Source of the DNA: Comamonadaceae bacterium
GTDB lineage: Bacteria > Pseudomonadota > Gammaproteobacteria > Burkholderiales > Burkholderiaceae_C
DNA length: 64,000 nt
Direction: 5' to 3'
NCBI GenBank assembly: GCA_027484575.1
Contig: JAIXSQ010000005.1
Coordinates: 1-64,000 of the forward strand
The notes below the pieces were generated by a model. It had not been told where the DNA came from and did no database searches. It saw only the letters and a program-made list of their open reading frames with translations. The position numbers and the translations under genes were made by a program. Position 1 is the stretch's first letter, and the number at the start of each line of letters is the position of its first letter. Shown here piece after piece: positions 17,299-28,256 of the stretch.

Positions 17299-18711
17299 TT
17301 ACGCCGCGTCGCGCCCGAGTCCCGGGGCGGGTTTGCCGCTGTCGTCGTCCGGCGACAGGCCGTTGCCGTCGCCCTTGAACAGGCCCGGGGTCAGGTCGTT
17401 CTTCTGCAGCAGCCGGTAGAACTCGGTGCGGTTGCGCCCCGCCAGCCGCGCGGCATCGGCGACGTTGCCGTCGGTCATCTTCAGCAGGTCGACCAGGTAC
17501 TCGCGCTCGAAGCGGCGCTTGGCCTCGGCATAGGTCTGCACCTCGACCGAGGGCACGCGCAGCGCCCGCTGCACCAGCGCCAGCGGCACCAGCGCCGTGG
17601 TCGACAGCGCGCAGACCTGCTCGACCACGTTGTACAGCTGGCGCACGTTGCCCGGCCAGGGCGCCGAGGCCAGCGCCTTGAGCGCCTCGGGCGCGAAGCC
17701 CGACAGGCGGCGCTGGTACTTGGCCGCCAGCCGGTGCAGGAAATGGTTGGCCAGCAGCGGGATGTCCTCGCGCCGCTCGCCCAGCGGCGGCAGCGTGAGC
17801 GTGACCACGTTGAGCCGGTAGTACAGGTCCTCGCGGAACTGGCCGGTGGCCAGCATCGCCTCGAGGTCGCGGTGCGTGGCCGAGACGATGCGCACGTCCA
17901 CCGGGATGGACTGGCTGGCGCCCAGCGGCCGCACCGCGCGTTCCTGCAGCACGCGCAGCAGCTTGACCTGCAGCGCCGGCGGCATGTCGCCGATTTCGTC
18001 GAGCAGCAGCGTGCCGCCGTCGGCGGCCTGGAACAGGCCCTTGTGGTTGGCCACCGCGTCGGTGAACGCGCCCTTGACGTGGCCGAAGAGCTCGGACTCG
18101 AGCAGGGCCTCGGGGATGGCGCCGCAGTTGACCGCCACGAACGGCCTGCGCGCGCGCGGGCTGGCCTTGTGGATCGCGCGGGCCATCAGTTCCTTGCCGC
18201 TGCCGCTGTCGCCGCGCAGCAGCACCGAGGCATCGGAGCGGGCCACCATGCGGGCCTCGGCCAGCAGCTCGGCCATGTGCGCCGAGCGGCTGACGATGTC
18301 CTCGCGCCAGGCCTCGTCGGCACCGACCTGCTCGGTCGCCGGCGCGCCCAGCGCGACCGCCTGCGCGATCTTGTCGAGCAGCTCGCGGGCGTCGTAGGGC
18401 TTGGTGAGGTAGCCGAACACGCCGCGCGCGGTCGCCTCGACCGCATCGGGGATGGTGCCGTGCGCGGTCAGCAGGATCACCGGCAGGGCGGGGTGGCGGC
18501 GGCGGATCTCGTCGAACAGCGCCAGGCCGTCGCGGCCGGGCAGCCGCACGTCGCTGAGCACCACCTGCGGCCGGTCGACATCGAGCTGCGACAGCGCGGC
18601 CTCGGCCGAGGTGGCGGTGGCGACCTGGTAGCCGGCGGCATGCAGCCGCATGGACAGCAGGCGCAGCAGGTCGGCGTCGTCGTCGACCACGAGCAGGCGG
18701 GCGCCGGGCAT
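17299..18711 (-). CDS. glrR: Sigma-54-dependent response regulator GlrR (QseF)
   Basis: This NtrC-type activator of 470 residues is paired with the adjacent sensor kinase. The receiver domain has its phospho-acceptor in VVLSDVRLPGRDG (about residue 52). The AAA+ domain spans about 140-375 with Walker A GDSGSGKEL and Walker B GGTLLLDEIGD. A C-terminal Fis-like helix-turn-helix follows (GNVADAARLAGRNRTEFYRLLQ). The sigma-54 contact loop is GAFTDA, not GAFTGA; GlrR proteins are known to vary here. In enterobacteria GlrR activates the small RNA glmY and envelope genes; the target in this organism is unknown. Its ATG overlaps the qseG stop by one base (TGATG). Confidence 0.9.
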   Translation of the reverse strand: MPGARLLVVDDDADLLRLLSMRLHAAGYQVATATSAEAALSQLDVDRPQVVLSDVRLPGRDGLALFDEIRRRHPALPVILLTAHGTIPDAVEATARGVFGYLTKPYDARELLDKIAQAVALGAPATEQVGADEAWREDIVSRSAHMAELLAEARMVARSDASVLLRGDSGSGKELMARAIHKASPRARRPFVAVNCGAIPEALLESELFGHVKGAFTDAVANHKGLFQAADGGTLLLDEIGDMPPALQVKLLRVLQERAVRPLGASQSIPVDVRIVSATHRDLEAMLATGQFREDLYYRLNVVTLTLPPLGERREDIPLLANHFLHRLAAKYQRRLSGFAPEALKALASAPWPGNVRQLYNVVEQVCALSTTALVPLALVQRALRVPSVEVQTYAEAKRRFEREYLVDLLKMTDGNVADAARLAGRNRTEFYRLLQKNDLTPGLFKGDGNGLSPDDDSGKPAPGLGRDAA

Positions 18712-19289
18712 CAGCGGACCTCGCCGTTGCGCGGGCGGCTGCGCTCGATGGCGCGCAGCGCGTCGAGCCGGTCGGCCAGCTGCTCGGCGCGGCGCTGCGC
18801 CTCGCGCAGCTGCTGCGCCTGCCGCTCGGATTGCTCCTCGAGCCGGCGGGCCTCGGTGGCCTGGGCCTGCAGCAGGCGGGCCAGCGGCGCGAGCGCGCGG
18901 GCCTCGTCGCCCTCGGCCTGCAGCACGCGCGCCAGCGCCTGCGCGGCCCGCTGGGTGTCGCCGCCCTGGCGCGCCTGCAGCCAGCCCAGCGCCAACTGCA
19001 CCTGGGCCAGCGGCGTGGGCGCCGCGCCCTGCAGCCGGGCGAGCTCGGCCTGCAGCTCGGGCGGCGGCAGCTGGCGCAGCCGGTCGGCGCTGGCCAGCGC
19101 GAGGGCGACGGGATGCGGCTCGCGCGGCGGTGCCGGCTCGGCCGGCGGCGGCAGGTCGTCGGGCGGCAGCGGCAGCACGATGACGGCGGGCGCGGGCGGC
19201 GCGGGCGGCGGCACGGCCGCGCAGCCGGCGAGCAGCAGCGCGCCGAGCAGCGTGGACGCGGGAAGGAGGAGGCGCGCGGCGTCAGGCAT
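18711..19289 (-). CDS. Outer-membrane lipoprotein QseG (YfhG)-like
   Basis: This 192-residue protein has a lipoprotein signal (LLLPASTLLGALLLAGCAA; lipidated Cys about residue 22). A Pro-rich stretch follows, then a helical C-terminal half (EARRLEEQSERQAQQLREAQ) that probably forms a coiled coil. Its place between the kinase and regulator genes is exactly that of QseG/YfhG in enterobacteria, where QseG is an outer-membrane lipoprotein that stimulates the kinase. Sequence identity to QseG is not something I can assess by eye, so the name rests on position, lipobox and coiled coil. It overlaps the kinase gene by 8 bp and glrR by 1 bp. Confidence 0.75.
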   Translation of the reverse strand: MPDAARLLLPASTLLGALLLAGCAAVPPPAPPAPAVIVLPLPPDDLPPPAEPAPPREPHPVALALASADRLRQLPPPELQAELARLQGAAPTPLAQVQLALGWLQARQGGDTQRAAQALARVLQAEGDEARALAPLARLLQAQATEARRLEEQSERQAQQLREAQRRAEQLADRLDALRAIERSRPRNGEVR

Positions 19290-20700
19290 GGGGCAGGTCG
19301 ATGCGGAACTGGGCGCCCGGCCCGGGCGCATCGAGCAGCGCGACCCGGCCGCCGTGCGCGGCGACGTACTCCTGCACGATCGACAGGCCGATGCCGGTGC
19401 CCGGTGGCGCGTCGGCCGGCTGGCGCTCGCCGCGGTAGAACGGCTCGAAGATCCGCTCGCGGTCGGCGGGCGCGATGCCCGGGCCGTCGTCGCGCAGTGC
19501 GATGCTGGCGCGGCCCGGTGCGTCGTGCAGGGCGATGTGGATCGTACCGCCGGGGGGCGTGTAGCGGATGGCGTTGGTCAGCAGGTTGGCCACCGCCGTG
19601 CCCAGCTTGTCGGGGTCGACCGGCAGCACGAGGGGGCGGCCGTCGAGCACGACCCGCACGCCCTTGGCCTGCCACTGCAGCCGCTGCGCCTCCACGTGGT
19701 CCTGCAGCAGCGCGAGCAGGTCGGTGGGCGCGCGGTGCAGCTGGCGCGCCTCGAACGCGGCCGCGTTGAAGCGCAGCAGCGCCTCGATGCGCTCCTGCAG
19801 CACGGCCGCGTTGTGCTGCAGGATGCGCGTGACCTCGCGCTGGCGCGAGTTGAGCTCGCCCGCCACCCCTTCCTCGAGCAGCGCGACCGCCTCGCGCACC
19901 GCCGCCAGCGGCGTCTTGAGCTCGTGCGAGACGTGGCGCAGGAAGCGCGCCTTGTCGGCGTCGAGCTCGACCAGGCGCAGCCGCAGCCAGTCCAGCTGCT
20001 GCGCCAGCCGGCGCACGTCGGCCGGGCCCTGGATGTCGATGGGCTCCTCCAGCCGGTTCTGCCCAAGGCCGGCGATCGCCTCCTCCAGCCGCTTGAACGG
20101 GCGCGCGAGCCACACGCCCAGGGCGCCGGCCAGCAGCGCGGCCAGGCCGATGGCCAGCACCACCTGCTGCGTCATGCGGGCCCGGGCGGCCTCCAGCCGC
20201 TCGGCCAGCGCCCGGTTGCGGGTCGTGATGAGCTGCTGCACCTCGCGGGCGATGGCGGCGTTGACGGTATCGAACTCGCGGAAGCGCTGCGCGACCTGGC
20301 GCTCGCGCTCGAGCGCGCCCTCGGCGGGCCCGCGCACCAGCGGATCGATCGCGTGCTGCTGGTCCTGCCAGCGCTGCACGCGGGCCGCGTCCAGGCCCTG
20401 CTCGGCCAGCCGGTGCAGCGCGGCGCGGGCGTTGGCGGCTTCCTCGTCGTAGCGGCGGCGCAGCACCGCGTCGCCCAGGATCAGCGACTGGCGCGCGGCA
20501 CGCTCCATGTCGGCGGTGCGCTCGGCCAGGGTCTGCGCGCTGGCGGTCAGCTCGAGCGCGGCGGCAGCCGAGGCCTGGCTCTGCGCCATCAGCCGCTCGA
20601 GCAGCACGACCGAGCGCAGCGCGGCCCCGCCCAGCAGGCCGCCCACCAGGATGAAGGCGACCAGCAGCAGCAGCCGGAAGGGCAGGCGCGCCAGCCGCAT
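19282..20700 (-). CDS. glrK: Sensor histidine kinase GlrK (QseE)-like
   Basis: This membrane kinase of 472 residues has two membrane helices (LLLLVAFILVGGLLGGAAL at the N-terminus and MTQQVVLAIGLAALLAGALG near 180). They bound a mostly helical periplasmic sensor domain. HAMP follows, then HisKA with the phospho-His in RHVSHELKTPLAAVREAVALL and HATPase with NLLTNAIRYTPPGG and GTGIGLSIVQEYVAAHGG. The pairing with a QseG-like lipoprotein and a GlrR-type regulator defines the QseE/GlrK type. It begins 13 bp after miaB ends, so the envelope-stress system appears co-transcribed with a tRNA modification enzyme. Confidence 0.88.
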   Translation of the reverse strand: MRLARLPFRLLLLVAFILVGGLLGGAALRSVVLLERLMAQSQASAAAALELTASAQTLAERTADMERAARQSLILGDAVLRRRYDEEAANARAALHRLAEQGLDAARVQRWQDQQHAIDPLVRGPAEGALERERQVAQRFREFDTVNAAIAREVQQLITTRNRALAERLEAARARMTQQVVLAIGLAALLAGALGVWLARPFKRLEEAIAGLGQNRLEEPIDIQGPADVRRLAQQLDWLRLRLVELDADKARFLRHVSHELKTPLAAVREAVALLEEGVAGELNSRQREVTRILQHNAAVLQERIEALLRFNAAAFEARQLHRAPTDLLALLQDHVEAQRLQWQAKGVRVVLDGRPLVLPVDPDKLGTAVANLLTNAIRYTPPGGTIHIALHDAPGRASIALRDDGPGIAPADRERIFEPFYRGERQPADAPPGTGIGLSIVQEYVAAHGGRVALLDAPGPGAQFRIDLPHA

Positions 20701-20713
20701 CGGGCGCCGGGCG

Positions 20714-22042
20714 TCAGGCTTCGACCAGCACGACCTCGCCGCGCAGCGAGTGCGGCAGCGCCTGCGTGATGGTCACGTCGACCATCTGCCCCACCAGGCG
20801 CTGCGGGCCGGCGAAGTTGACGATGCGGTTGCACTCGGTGCGGCCCATCAGCTCGGCCTTGTCCTTGCGCGACGGTCCCTCGACCAGGATGCGCTGGACG
20901 GTGCCGACCCGGCTGGCGCTGATGCGGCGCACGTTCTCCTCGAGCACGGCCTGCAGGTGCTGCAGCCGGCGCAGCTTGACCTCGTGCGGCGTGTCGTCGG
21001 CCAGGTTGGCCGCCGGCGTGCCGGGGCGGGGGCTGAAGATGAACGAGAAGCTGGCGTCGTAGCCCACGTCCTCGACCAGCTTCATCAGCTTGCCGAAGTC
21101 CTCGTCGGTCTCGCCGGGGAAGCCCACGATGAAGTCGCTGGCCATGGAGATGTCGGGCCGCACCGCGCGCAGCTTGCGCACCGTGCTCTTGTATTCCATG
21201 GCGGTGTAGCCGCGCTTCATCGCCATCAGGATGCGGTCGCTGCCGTGCTGCACCGGCAGGTGCAGGTGGTTCACCAGCTTGTCGATGCGGCCGTAGGCCT
21301 CGATCAGGCGCGGGGTGAACTCGTTGGGATGGCTGGTGGTGTAGCGGATGCGCTCGATGCCCGGGATCTCGGCCACGTACTCGAGCAGCAGGGCGAAGTC
21401 GGCGATCTCGGCGGTCTCGCCCATGCGGCCGCGGAACGCGTTGACGTTCTGGCCCAGCAGCGTCACTTCCTTGACGCCCTGGTCGGCCAGCCCCGCGACC
21501 TCGGCGAGCACGTCGTCGAGCGGGCGCGAGACCTCCTCGCCGCGGGTGTAGGGCACCACGCAGTAGCTGCAGTACTTGCTGCAGCCTTCCATGATCGAGA
21601 CGAAGGCCGTGGCCCCCTCCACGCGCGCCGGCGGCAGGTGGTCGAACTTCTCGATCTCGGGAAAGCGGATGTCCACCTGGGGCCGGCGCTGGGCGCGGCG
21701 CTGCGCCAGCAGGTCGGGCAGGCGGTGCAGGGTCTGCGGGCCGAACACGACGTCGACGTAGGGCGCGCGGGCCACGATGGCCTCGCCTTCCTGGCTGGCG
21801 ACGCAGCCGCCCACGCCGATCAGCACGCCCTTGTCCTTCAGGTGCTTGACCCGGCCGAGGTCGGAGAACACCTTCTCCTGCGCCTTCTCGCGCACCGAGC
21901 AGGTGTTGAACAGGATCAGGTCGGCCTGCTCGGGGTCGTCTGTGGGTTCGTAGCCCTCGGCGGCGCGCATGACGTCGGCCATCTTGTCCGAGTCGTACTC
22001 GTTCATCTGGCAGCCGAAGGTCTTGATGAAGACTTTCTTCAT
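20714..22042 (-). CDS. miaB: tRNA-2-methylthio-N6-dimethylallyladenosine synthase MiaB
   Basis: MiaB is a radical SAM methylthiotransferase that converts i6A37 to ms2i6A37 in tRNAs reading UNN codons. It has 442 residues. The N-terminal UPF0004 domain binds an auxiliary cluster ([37 protein letters not shown]). The radical SAM motif C-x3-C-x2-C is in [29 protein letters not shown] and [13 protein letters not shown] follow, with a TRAM domain at the C-terminus. The ATG start ([11 protein letters not shown]) is the family start. It sits 4 bp after a small secreted protein gene and 13 bp before glrK. Confidence 0.97.
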   Translation of the reverse strand: MKKVFIKTFGCQMNEYDSDKMADVMRAAEGYEPTDDPEQADLILFNTCSVREKAQEKVFSDLGRVKHLKDKGVLIGVGGCVASQEGEAIVARAPYVDVVFGPQTLHRLPDLLAQRRAQRRPQVDIRFPEIEKFDHLPPARVEGATAFVSIMEGCSKYCSYCVVPYTRGEEVSRPLDDVLAEVAGLADQGVKEVTLLGQNVNAFRGRMGETAEIADFALLLEYVAEIPGIERIRYTTSHPNEFTPRLIEAYGRIDKLVNHLHLPVQHGSDRILMAMKRGYTAMEYKSTVRKLRAVRPDISMASDFIVGFPGETDEDFGKLMKLVEDVGYDASFSFIFSPRPGTPAANLADDTPHEVKLRRLQHLQAVLEENVRRISASRVGTVQRILVEGPSRKDKAELMGRTECNRIVNFAGPQRLVGQMVDVTITQALPHSLRGEVVLVEA

Positions 22043-22046
22043 GGCC

Positions 22047-22436
22047 TCAGCGTCCCGTGAAGATCGCCGTGAGCAGGCGGTGCAGCGCGGCCGCGCCCTC
22101 GGGGTTGGTGGGGGCCAGGCCCTGCACCCTGGCGTACTCGTCGGGCGTGAGGATCCAGACCTCGTGCACCAGGCCCATGGTGTCGCGCCGGTAGACCACC
22201 GGGACGCTCTGGCCCGACAGGCTGCCCGAGAGCACCTGCAGGTTGCGCGGGTCGCGGATGCGGGCGCCGGGCGACAGCCGCGCCGGCTCGCCGTCCAGGG
22301 TGATCTCGGGTGGGTTGCCCACGGCCATGCGGGCGGGGACGACGTCGCGGGGGGCTTCGCGCACCACCACCTGGGCGTGCGCTGCGGGCAGCAGCAGGGC
22401 CAGCCCGAGCAGGGCCGGCGCAAGACAGCGGTTCAT
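22047..22436 (-). CDS. Conserved-looking exported protein of unknown function
   Basis: This 129-residue protein has a clear Sec signal peptide ([21 protein letters not shown], cleavage after AHA). The mature part is small and probably beta-rich ([56 protein letters not shown]). It ends in a short helix with a repeated-alanine stretch. I do not recognise the family. The gene lies 4 bp before miaB and is probably the first gene of that operon; its start is divergent from the quinone oxidoreductase gene. The phrase [14 protein letters not shown] suggests a fold with a regular C-terminal motif. Function is unknown. Confidence 0.75.
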   Translation of the reverse strand: MNRCLAPALLGLALLLPAAHAQVVVREAPRDVVPARMAVGNPPEITLDGEPARLSPGARIRDPRNLQVLSGSLSGQSVPVVYRRDTMGLVHEVWILTPDEYARVQGLAPTNPEGAAALHRLLTAIFTGR

Positions 22437-22548
22437 GGTGTGGATCCAGAGGCTGTTGGGAAGGCGGCGAGTGTAGCGCCGGGCCACGGCGCAGAATGCG
22501 GGCCCCGCCACCGGTAACCGCCCCAACGCCACCCCGAAGGACTCCCCC

Positions 22549-23535
22549 ATGGACGCCGTCTTCTACGAACGCACCGGCCCCGCCGGCGAGGTGCTGCAAC
22601 TGGGCCCGCTGCCCGATCCCGTGCCCGGCCCCGGCGAGGTGCGCGTGCGCGTGCGCTGGTCGGGCGTGAACCCGTCGGACGTCAAGAGCCGCGCCGGCCT
22701 GCGCAGCAGCGTGATGCCGTTCGCGCGCGTCGTGCCGCACAGCGACGGCATGGGCGTGGTCGACGCGGTGGGCGCGGGCGTGCCGGCCGGTCGCATCGGC
22801 GAGCGCGTGTGGCTGTGGAATGGCGCCTGGGGCCGGCCCATGGGCACCGCGGCGCCCTGGATCGTGGTGCCGCAGGCCCAGGCCGTGCCGCTGCCCGACG
22901 GCGTGCCCGACGAGGCCGGTGCCTGCCTGGGCATCCCGGCGCTGACCGCGCTGCATGCCGTGCTCTGCCATGGCGGCGTGGCCGGCCGGCGGGTGCTGGT
23001 GGCCGGTGGCGCCGGGGCGGTGGGCGAGTACGCGGTGCAGATGGCGCGGCTGCTGGGCGCGGCGCAGGTGATCGCGACGGTCAGCAGCGAGTCGAAGGCG
23101 GCCGTGGCCCGTGCGGCCGGCGCCGAGATGACGGTGGACTACCGCGACCCCGGGGCGGCCGCGCGCATCCTCGAGGCCACCGGCGGCGAGGGCATCGACC
23201 GCGTGGTCGAGGTCGACATCGCCGCCAATGCCGCGCTGGATGCGCAGGTGCTGCGGCCCGGCGGCCAGTGCGTGGTGTACGGCAGCGGCCAGGGCGAGTT
23301 CACGCTGCCGTTCTTCCCGCTGATCGTGAAGAACCTCGACCTGCATTTCTTCATCGTCTACAACCTGGCGCCCGCCGACCGCGAGCGCGCCACCCGCACG
23401 CTCACCCAGTGGCTGCAGGCCGGCCGCCTGCAGCACCGCATCGCCGCGCGGCTGCCGCTGGCGCAGGCCGCCGAGGCGCACCGGCTGGTCGAGTCGGGGC
23501 AGGTGGTGGGCAACGTGGTGCTGCAGCTGCCCTGA
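22549..23535 (+). CDS. Zeta-crystallin-like NADPH:quinone oxidoreductase (zinc-free MDR family)
   Basis: This 328-residue medium-chain dehydrogenase/reductase has the GroES-like N-terminus (VRVRVRWSGVNPSDVKSRAG) and a Rossmann NADPH site (RVLVAGGAGAVGEYAVQMAR). It also has the family phrase ITALHAV-like PALTALHAVLCHGG. The structural and catalytic zinc ligands of alcohol dehydrogenases are absent, which places it among quinone reductases (Qor) rather than alcohol dehydrogenases. The substrate is likely a quinone or an alkenal. It is preceded by a GGACTC-poor leader without a strong ribosome site and followed by the tRNA-Met terminator hairpin. Confidence 0.88.
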   Translation: MDAVFYERTGPAGEVLQLGPLPDPVPGPGEVRVRVRWSGVNPSDVKSRAGLRSSVMPFARVVPHSDGMGVVDAVGAGVPAGRIGERVWLWNGAWGRPMGTAAPWIVVPQAQAVPLPDGVPDEAGACLGIPALTALHAVLCHGGVAGRRVLVAGGAGAVGEYAVQMARLLGAAQVIATVSSESKAAVARAAGAEMTVDYRDPGAAARILEATGGEGIDRVVEVDIAANAALDAQVLRPGGQCVVYGSGQGEFTLPFFPLIVKNLDLHFFIVYNLAPADRERATRTLTQWLQAGRLQHRIAARLPLAQAAEAHRLVESGQVVGNVVLQLP

Positions 23536-23574
23536 CGCGGCTGCGGCGGCCCGGGCGGGCCGCCGCGCCCAGCG

Positions 23575-23607
23575 AAAAGCCCCTGCAGGTTGACCCTGCA
23601 GGGGCTT
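23575..23607 (-). terminator. Terminator hairpin between quinone oxidoreductase and tRNA-Met
   Basis: A 13-bp perfect inverted repeat (AAGCCCCTGCAGG / CCTGCAGGGGCTT) with a 5-nt loop lies just past the tRNA 3' end. On the minus strand it ends in TTTT, so it fits a Rho-independent terminator for the tRNA. The symmetry would also stop plus-strand transcripts from the oxidoreductase gene. Confidence 0.8.
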
Positions 23608-23612
23608 GGTGT

Positions 23613-23689
23613 TGGTGGCGCTTCACGGACTCGAACCGCGGACCTGTGGATTATGATTCCATCGCTCTAACCGACTGAGCTAAAGCGCC
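23613..23689 (-). tRNA. tRNA-Met (CAU)
   Basis: The 77-nt gene has an encoded CCA end. The acceptor stem is GGCGCTT / AAGCGCC, the D arm GCTC...GAGC, the anticodon loop ATCATAA with CAT, and the T arm CGCGG-TTCGAGT-CCGTG. The A1-type features of initiator tRNA (C1-A72 mismatch, GGG/CCC anticodon stem) are absent, so this is an elongator. A tRNA-Ile with lysidine-modified CAU cannot be fully excluded by eye. The anticodon stem has one A-C mismatch at its outer pair. Confidence 0.9.
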
Positions 23690-23731
23690 GAGGCCGCCGA
23701 TTCTAGCAGAACCCGCGGCGGGCTTGCAGCC

Positions 23732-24511
<780 letters not shown>

Positions 24512-24612
24512 GGTGTCTCCTTGTGGCCGGCGACTATACCCAAGGGAAAGCATGGACCGGCCGTGCCGCGGGCCGCTGCTAGAGTCGTCCGACCACCCGA
24601 GGAGACACCCCC

Positions 24613-25416
24613 GTGAGCGAACCGTCCGTGCTGTGCGAGGTGCGCGGCGCCGTGGCCCTGGTCACGCTGAACCGCCCCCAGTCGCTCAACAGCTTCACCC
24701 GCGCGATGCACCGCGAGCTCTGGGCCGCGTTCGACCGCATCGAGGCCGACCCGGCCATCCGCGCCTGCGTGGTCACCGGCGCCGGCCGCGGCTTCTGCGC
24801 CGGCGCCGACCTGTCCGAGTTCGACATGAACCCGGGCCCCGACCAGGTCAGCCGCGCAGACCCCGGTCCCATCATCGAGCAGGCCTTCAATCCCACCGCG
24901 CGCCGCCTGACCGCGCTGCGCGTGCCCACGATCGCGGCGGTCAACGGCGTGGCCGCGGGCGCGGGCGCCTCGCTGGCCTTCACCTGCGACATCGCCATCG
25001 CGGCGCCGGGCGCCAGCTTCATCCAGGCCTTCAGCAAGATCGGCCTGATCCCCGATGCCGGCGGCACCTGGTTCCTGGCGCGCAAGGCCGGGCTGGCCCG
25101 CGCGCTGGGCGCGGCGCTGCTGGGCGACAAGCTGCCGGCCGCCGAGGCCAAGGCCTGGGGCCTGATCTGGGACGTGGCGCCGGAAGGCCAGGACGTGGTC
25201 GAGGCCGCCATGGCCATCGCGCAGCGCCTGGCCGTCATGCCCACCCAGGCGCTGGTGGCCACGCGGCAGGCGCTGCGCGCGGCCTGCACCAACGGCCTGG
25301 ACGCGCAGCTGGACCTCGAGCGCGACACCCAGTCCGCCCTGGGCCGCACGCACGACTACATCGAGGGCGTGACCGCGTTCCTGCAGAAGCGGCCGCCGCA
25401 GTTCAAGGGCGCCTGA
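24613..25416 (+). CDS. paaG: 1,2-epoxyphenylacetyl-CoA isomerase PaaG
   Basis: This crotonase-fold isomerase of 267 residues starts at GTG. It keeps the oxyanion hole ([30 protein letters not shown]). In place of the second hydratase Glu it carries Asp in [17 protein letters not shown], the hallmark of PaaG. PaaG converts the ring epoxide of phenylacetyl-CoA to oxepin-CoA. A GAGGAGA ribosome site precedes the start. Its stop overlaps the paaI start by one base (TGATG), so paaG-paaI-paaK is one operon. The epoxidase genes paaABCDE and the hydrolase paaZ are not in this window. Confidence 0.92.
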   Translation: MSEPSVLCEVRGAVALVTLNRPQSLNSFTRAMHRELWAAFDRIEADPAIRACVVTGAGRGFCAGADLSEFDMNPGPDQVSRADPGPIIEQAFNPTARRLTALRVPTIAAVNGVAAGAGASLAFTCDIAIAAPGASFIQAFSKIGLIPDAGGTWFLARKAGLARALGAALLGDKLPAAEAKAWGLIWDVAPEGQDVVEAAMAIAQRLAVMPTQALVATRQALRAACTNGLDAQLDLERDTQSALGRTHDYIEGVTAFLQKRPPQFKGA

Positions 25417-25847
25417 TGGACGCGCACGCGCTCGCCGCGCGGGTCGGCGCCGCGATGTACGCGGGCGACGTGGCCAGCAAGGACACCATGGGCATGGCGC
25501 TGGTGGCCTGCGAGCCCGGCCGCGCGGTGATGCGCATGGCGGTGCGCGAGCTGCACCTGAACGGCCACCGCATCTGCCACGGCGGCTTCATCTTCACGCT
25601 GGCCGACTCCACCTTCGCGTTCGCGTGCAACAGCCGCAACCGCGTCACCGTGGCGTCGGGCGGCAGCATCGAGTTCCTCAAGCCCGGCCAGCTCGGCGAC
25701 GTGCTCACCTGCGAGGGCGTCGAGCGCGTGCTGCAGGGCCGCCACGGCATCTACGACATGACCGTCACCAACCAGCGTGGCGAGGTCGTCGCCTTGCTGC
25801 GCGGCAAGAGTGCCCAGATCCAGGGCACCGTGATTCCGGAGACCTGA
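25416..25847 (+). CDS. paaI: Hydroxyphenylacetyl-CoA thioesterase PaaI
   Basis: This hotdog-fold thioesterase of 143 residues clears dead-end hydroxyphenylacetyl-CoA esters in the phenylacetate pathway. The active-site segment ICHGGFIFTLADSTFAFACNS is typical of PaaI, with the catalytic Asp after the HGG turn. It sits between paaG (one-base overlap) and paaK (no gap). The start is the ATG in TGATGG; ATGs upstream belong to another frame. Confidence 0.92.
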   Translation: MDAHALAARVGAAMYAGDVASKDTMGMALVACEPGRAVMRMAVRELHLNGHRICHGGFIFTLADSTFAFACNSRNRVTVASGGSIEFLKPGQLGDVLTCEGVERVLQGRHGIYDMTVTNQRGEVVALLRGKSAQIQGTVIPET

Positions 25848-27155
<1,308 letters not shown>

Positions 27156-27167
27156 GCGCCAGCCCGG

Positions 27168-28256
27168 CTACTTCTGCTCGATGCTCTCGACGACCAGGTC
27201 GAGCTCGGCGTCCTCGCCCATGGTGACCTTGATGCGCACCGGCAGGTACTGCAGCGACGGCGCGAACCACATCTGCGCGGTGATGGTGCCGCGCGGGTTG
27301 GCGATGGGGCGCGGCACGAGGTGGAAGGCCTCGACCGTGCCCAGGCCGGTGGCCAGCGGGCCGCGGCCCACGACGTCGTAGGTCCACAGCGCCAGCTGGT
27401 TCGGCCGGGCCATCCACAGCTGCACGGGCCGCCCGACGGCCAGCGCCTCGCGGCCGGTGGCGAAGCGGTGCGCCAGTTCCACGAACTGGCTGGCCGTGTC
27501 CTGCACGCCGTCGGGCCGCGGCGCCGTGCCGCCACCTTCGAACACCAGCGCCCGTTCGCCCAGCCGCAGGCCGCGCCGGCGGGTGCGCACCGCGTCGGTC
27601 ACTTCCTCGTACACGCGCGGCTGCAGCACGGCGCCGACCTCGCCCTGGCTGGTCATGCTCACCAGCGCCAGCAGGGGCAGGTGGATTTCCACCCGCACCT
27701 GGTAGTTGCCGCCCTCGCGCTGCCACAGCACCCGCGCGCTGCCCGTGACCTCGCCGCGGAAGCGCCCCTCGAGTCGGTAGCGCAGCCGGGTGTCGGTGGG
27801 CCAGCCGTCGGCGACGGCGGCGGGCGCGCTGGCGGGCGCGGCAGGTGCGGACGGCGCGCTCGCGGCCGGTTCGGGGGTGGGTGCCTGGGCCACGGGGGGC
27901 TCGGGCGCCGGCGGTGCGACCGGGGCGGAGGCCGCCTGCTGCGGGGCCTCGGCTGGTGCCGGGGCCTGCGTGGGCGCAGGCGCCGGTTCGGCCGGCCGGG
28001 GCGTGGCCGCCCTGGCCAGCCGTGCGGTGGGCCGCGTGGGCGGCGGGGCCGCGACCGCCGGGGGTGCGGGCGCCGCCGGCTCGGTGGGCTGCAGCACCCG
28101 GGTGACCATGGGCTCGGCCAGGGGTTGCAGCAGCGTGGCCTGCACCTGCAGCCGCTGCACCCACAGCAGCACCGCGCCGTGCACCAGCAGCACCGCGGCG
28201 ACGAGTGCGGCCGCGACGCGGCGCGGCAGGGGGCTCAGGCGCCGGCGGCCAGCCAT
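27168..28256 (-). CDS. DUF3108-like exported/membrane-anchored protein
   Basis: This 362-residue protein has one N-terminal membrane helix (VAAALVAAVLLVHGAVLLWV), and a Pro/Ala-rich linker of about 110 residues spans the periplasm. The C-terminal domain of about 220 residues looks beta-rich (YRLEGRFRGEVTGSARVLWQ, VRVEIHLPLLALVSMTSQGE, GPLATGLGTVEAFHLVPRP, YLPVRIKVTMGEDAELDLVV). The layout matches DUF3108 proteins, often found near purN or lipoprotein genes; function is unknown. It overlaps the M61 peptidase gene by 22 bp and ends the four-gene minus-strand unit with ubiH-like, dsbC and M61. TonB-like Pro linkers suggest it reaches across the periplasm, which is inference. Confidence 0.75.
   Translation of the reverse strand: MAGRRRLSPLPRRVAAALVAAVLLVHGAVLLWVQRLQVQATLLQPLAEPMVTRVLQPTEPAAPAPPAVAAPPPTRPTARLARAATPRPAEPAPAPTQAPAPAEAPQQAASAPVAPPAPEPPVAQAPTPEPAASAPSAPAAPASAPAAVADGWPTDTRLRYRLEGRFRGEVTGSARVLWQREGGNYQVRVEIHLPLLALVSMTSQGEVGAVLQPRVYEEVTDAVRTRRRGLRLGERALVFEGGGTAPRPDGVQDTASQFVELAHRFATGREALAVGRPVQLWMARPNQLALWTYDVVGRGPLATGLGTVEAFHLVPRPIANPRGTITAQMWFAPSLQYLPVRIKVTMGEDAELDLVVESIEQK

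Noticed and set aside
24530..24612. Full promoters for paaF and paaG in the divergent gap
   Set aside because: TATAGT and TAGAGT -10-like elements exist, but no -35 at 16-18 bp spacing matches. Only the -10 elements were mentioned as possible.
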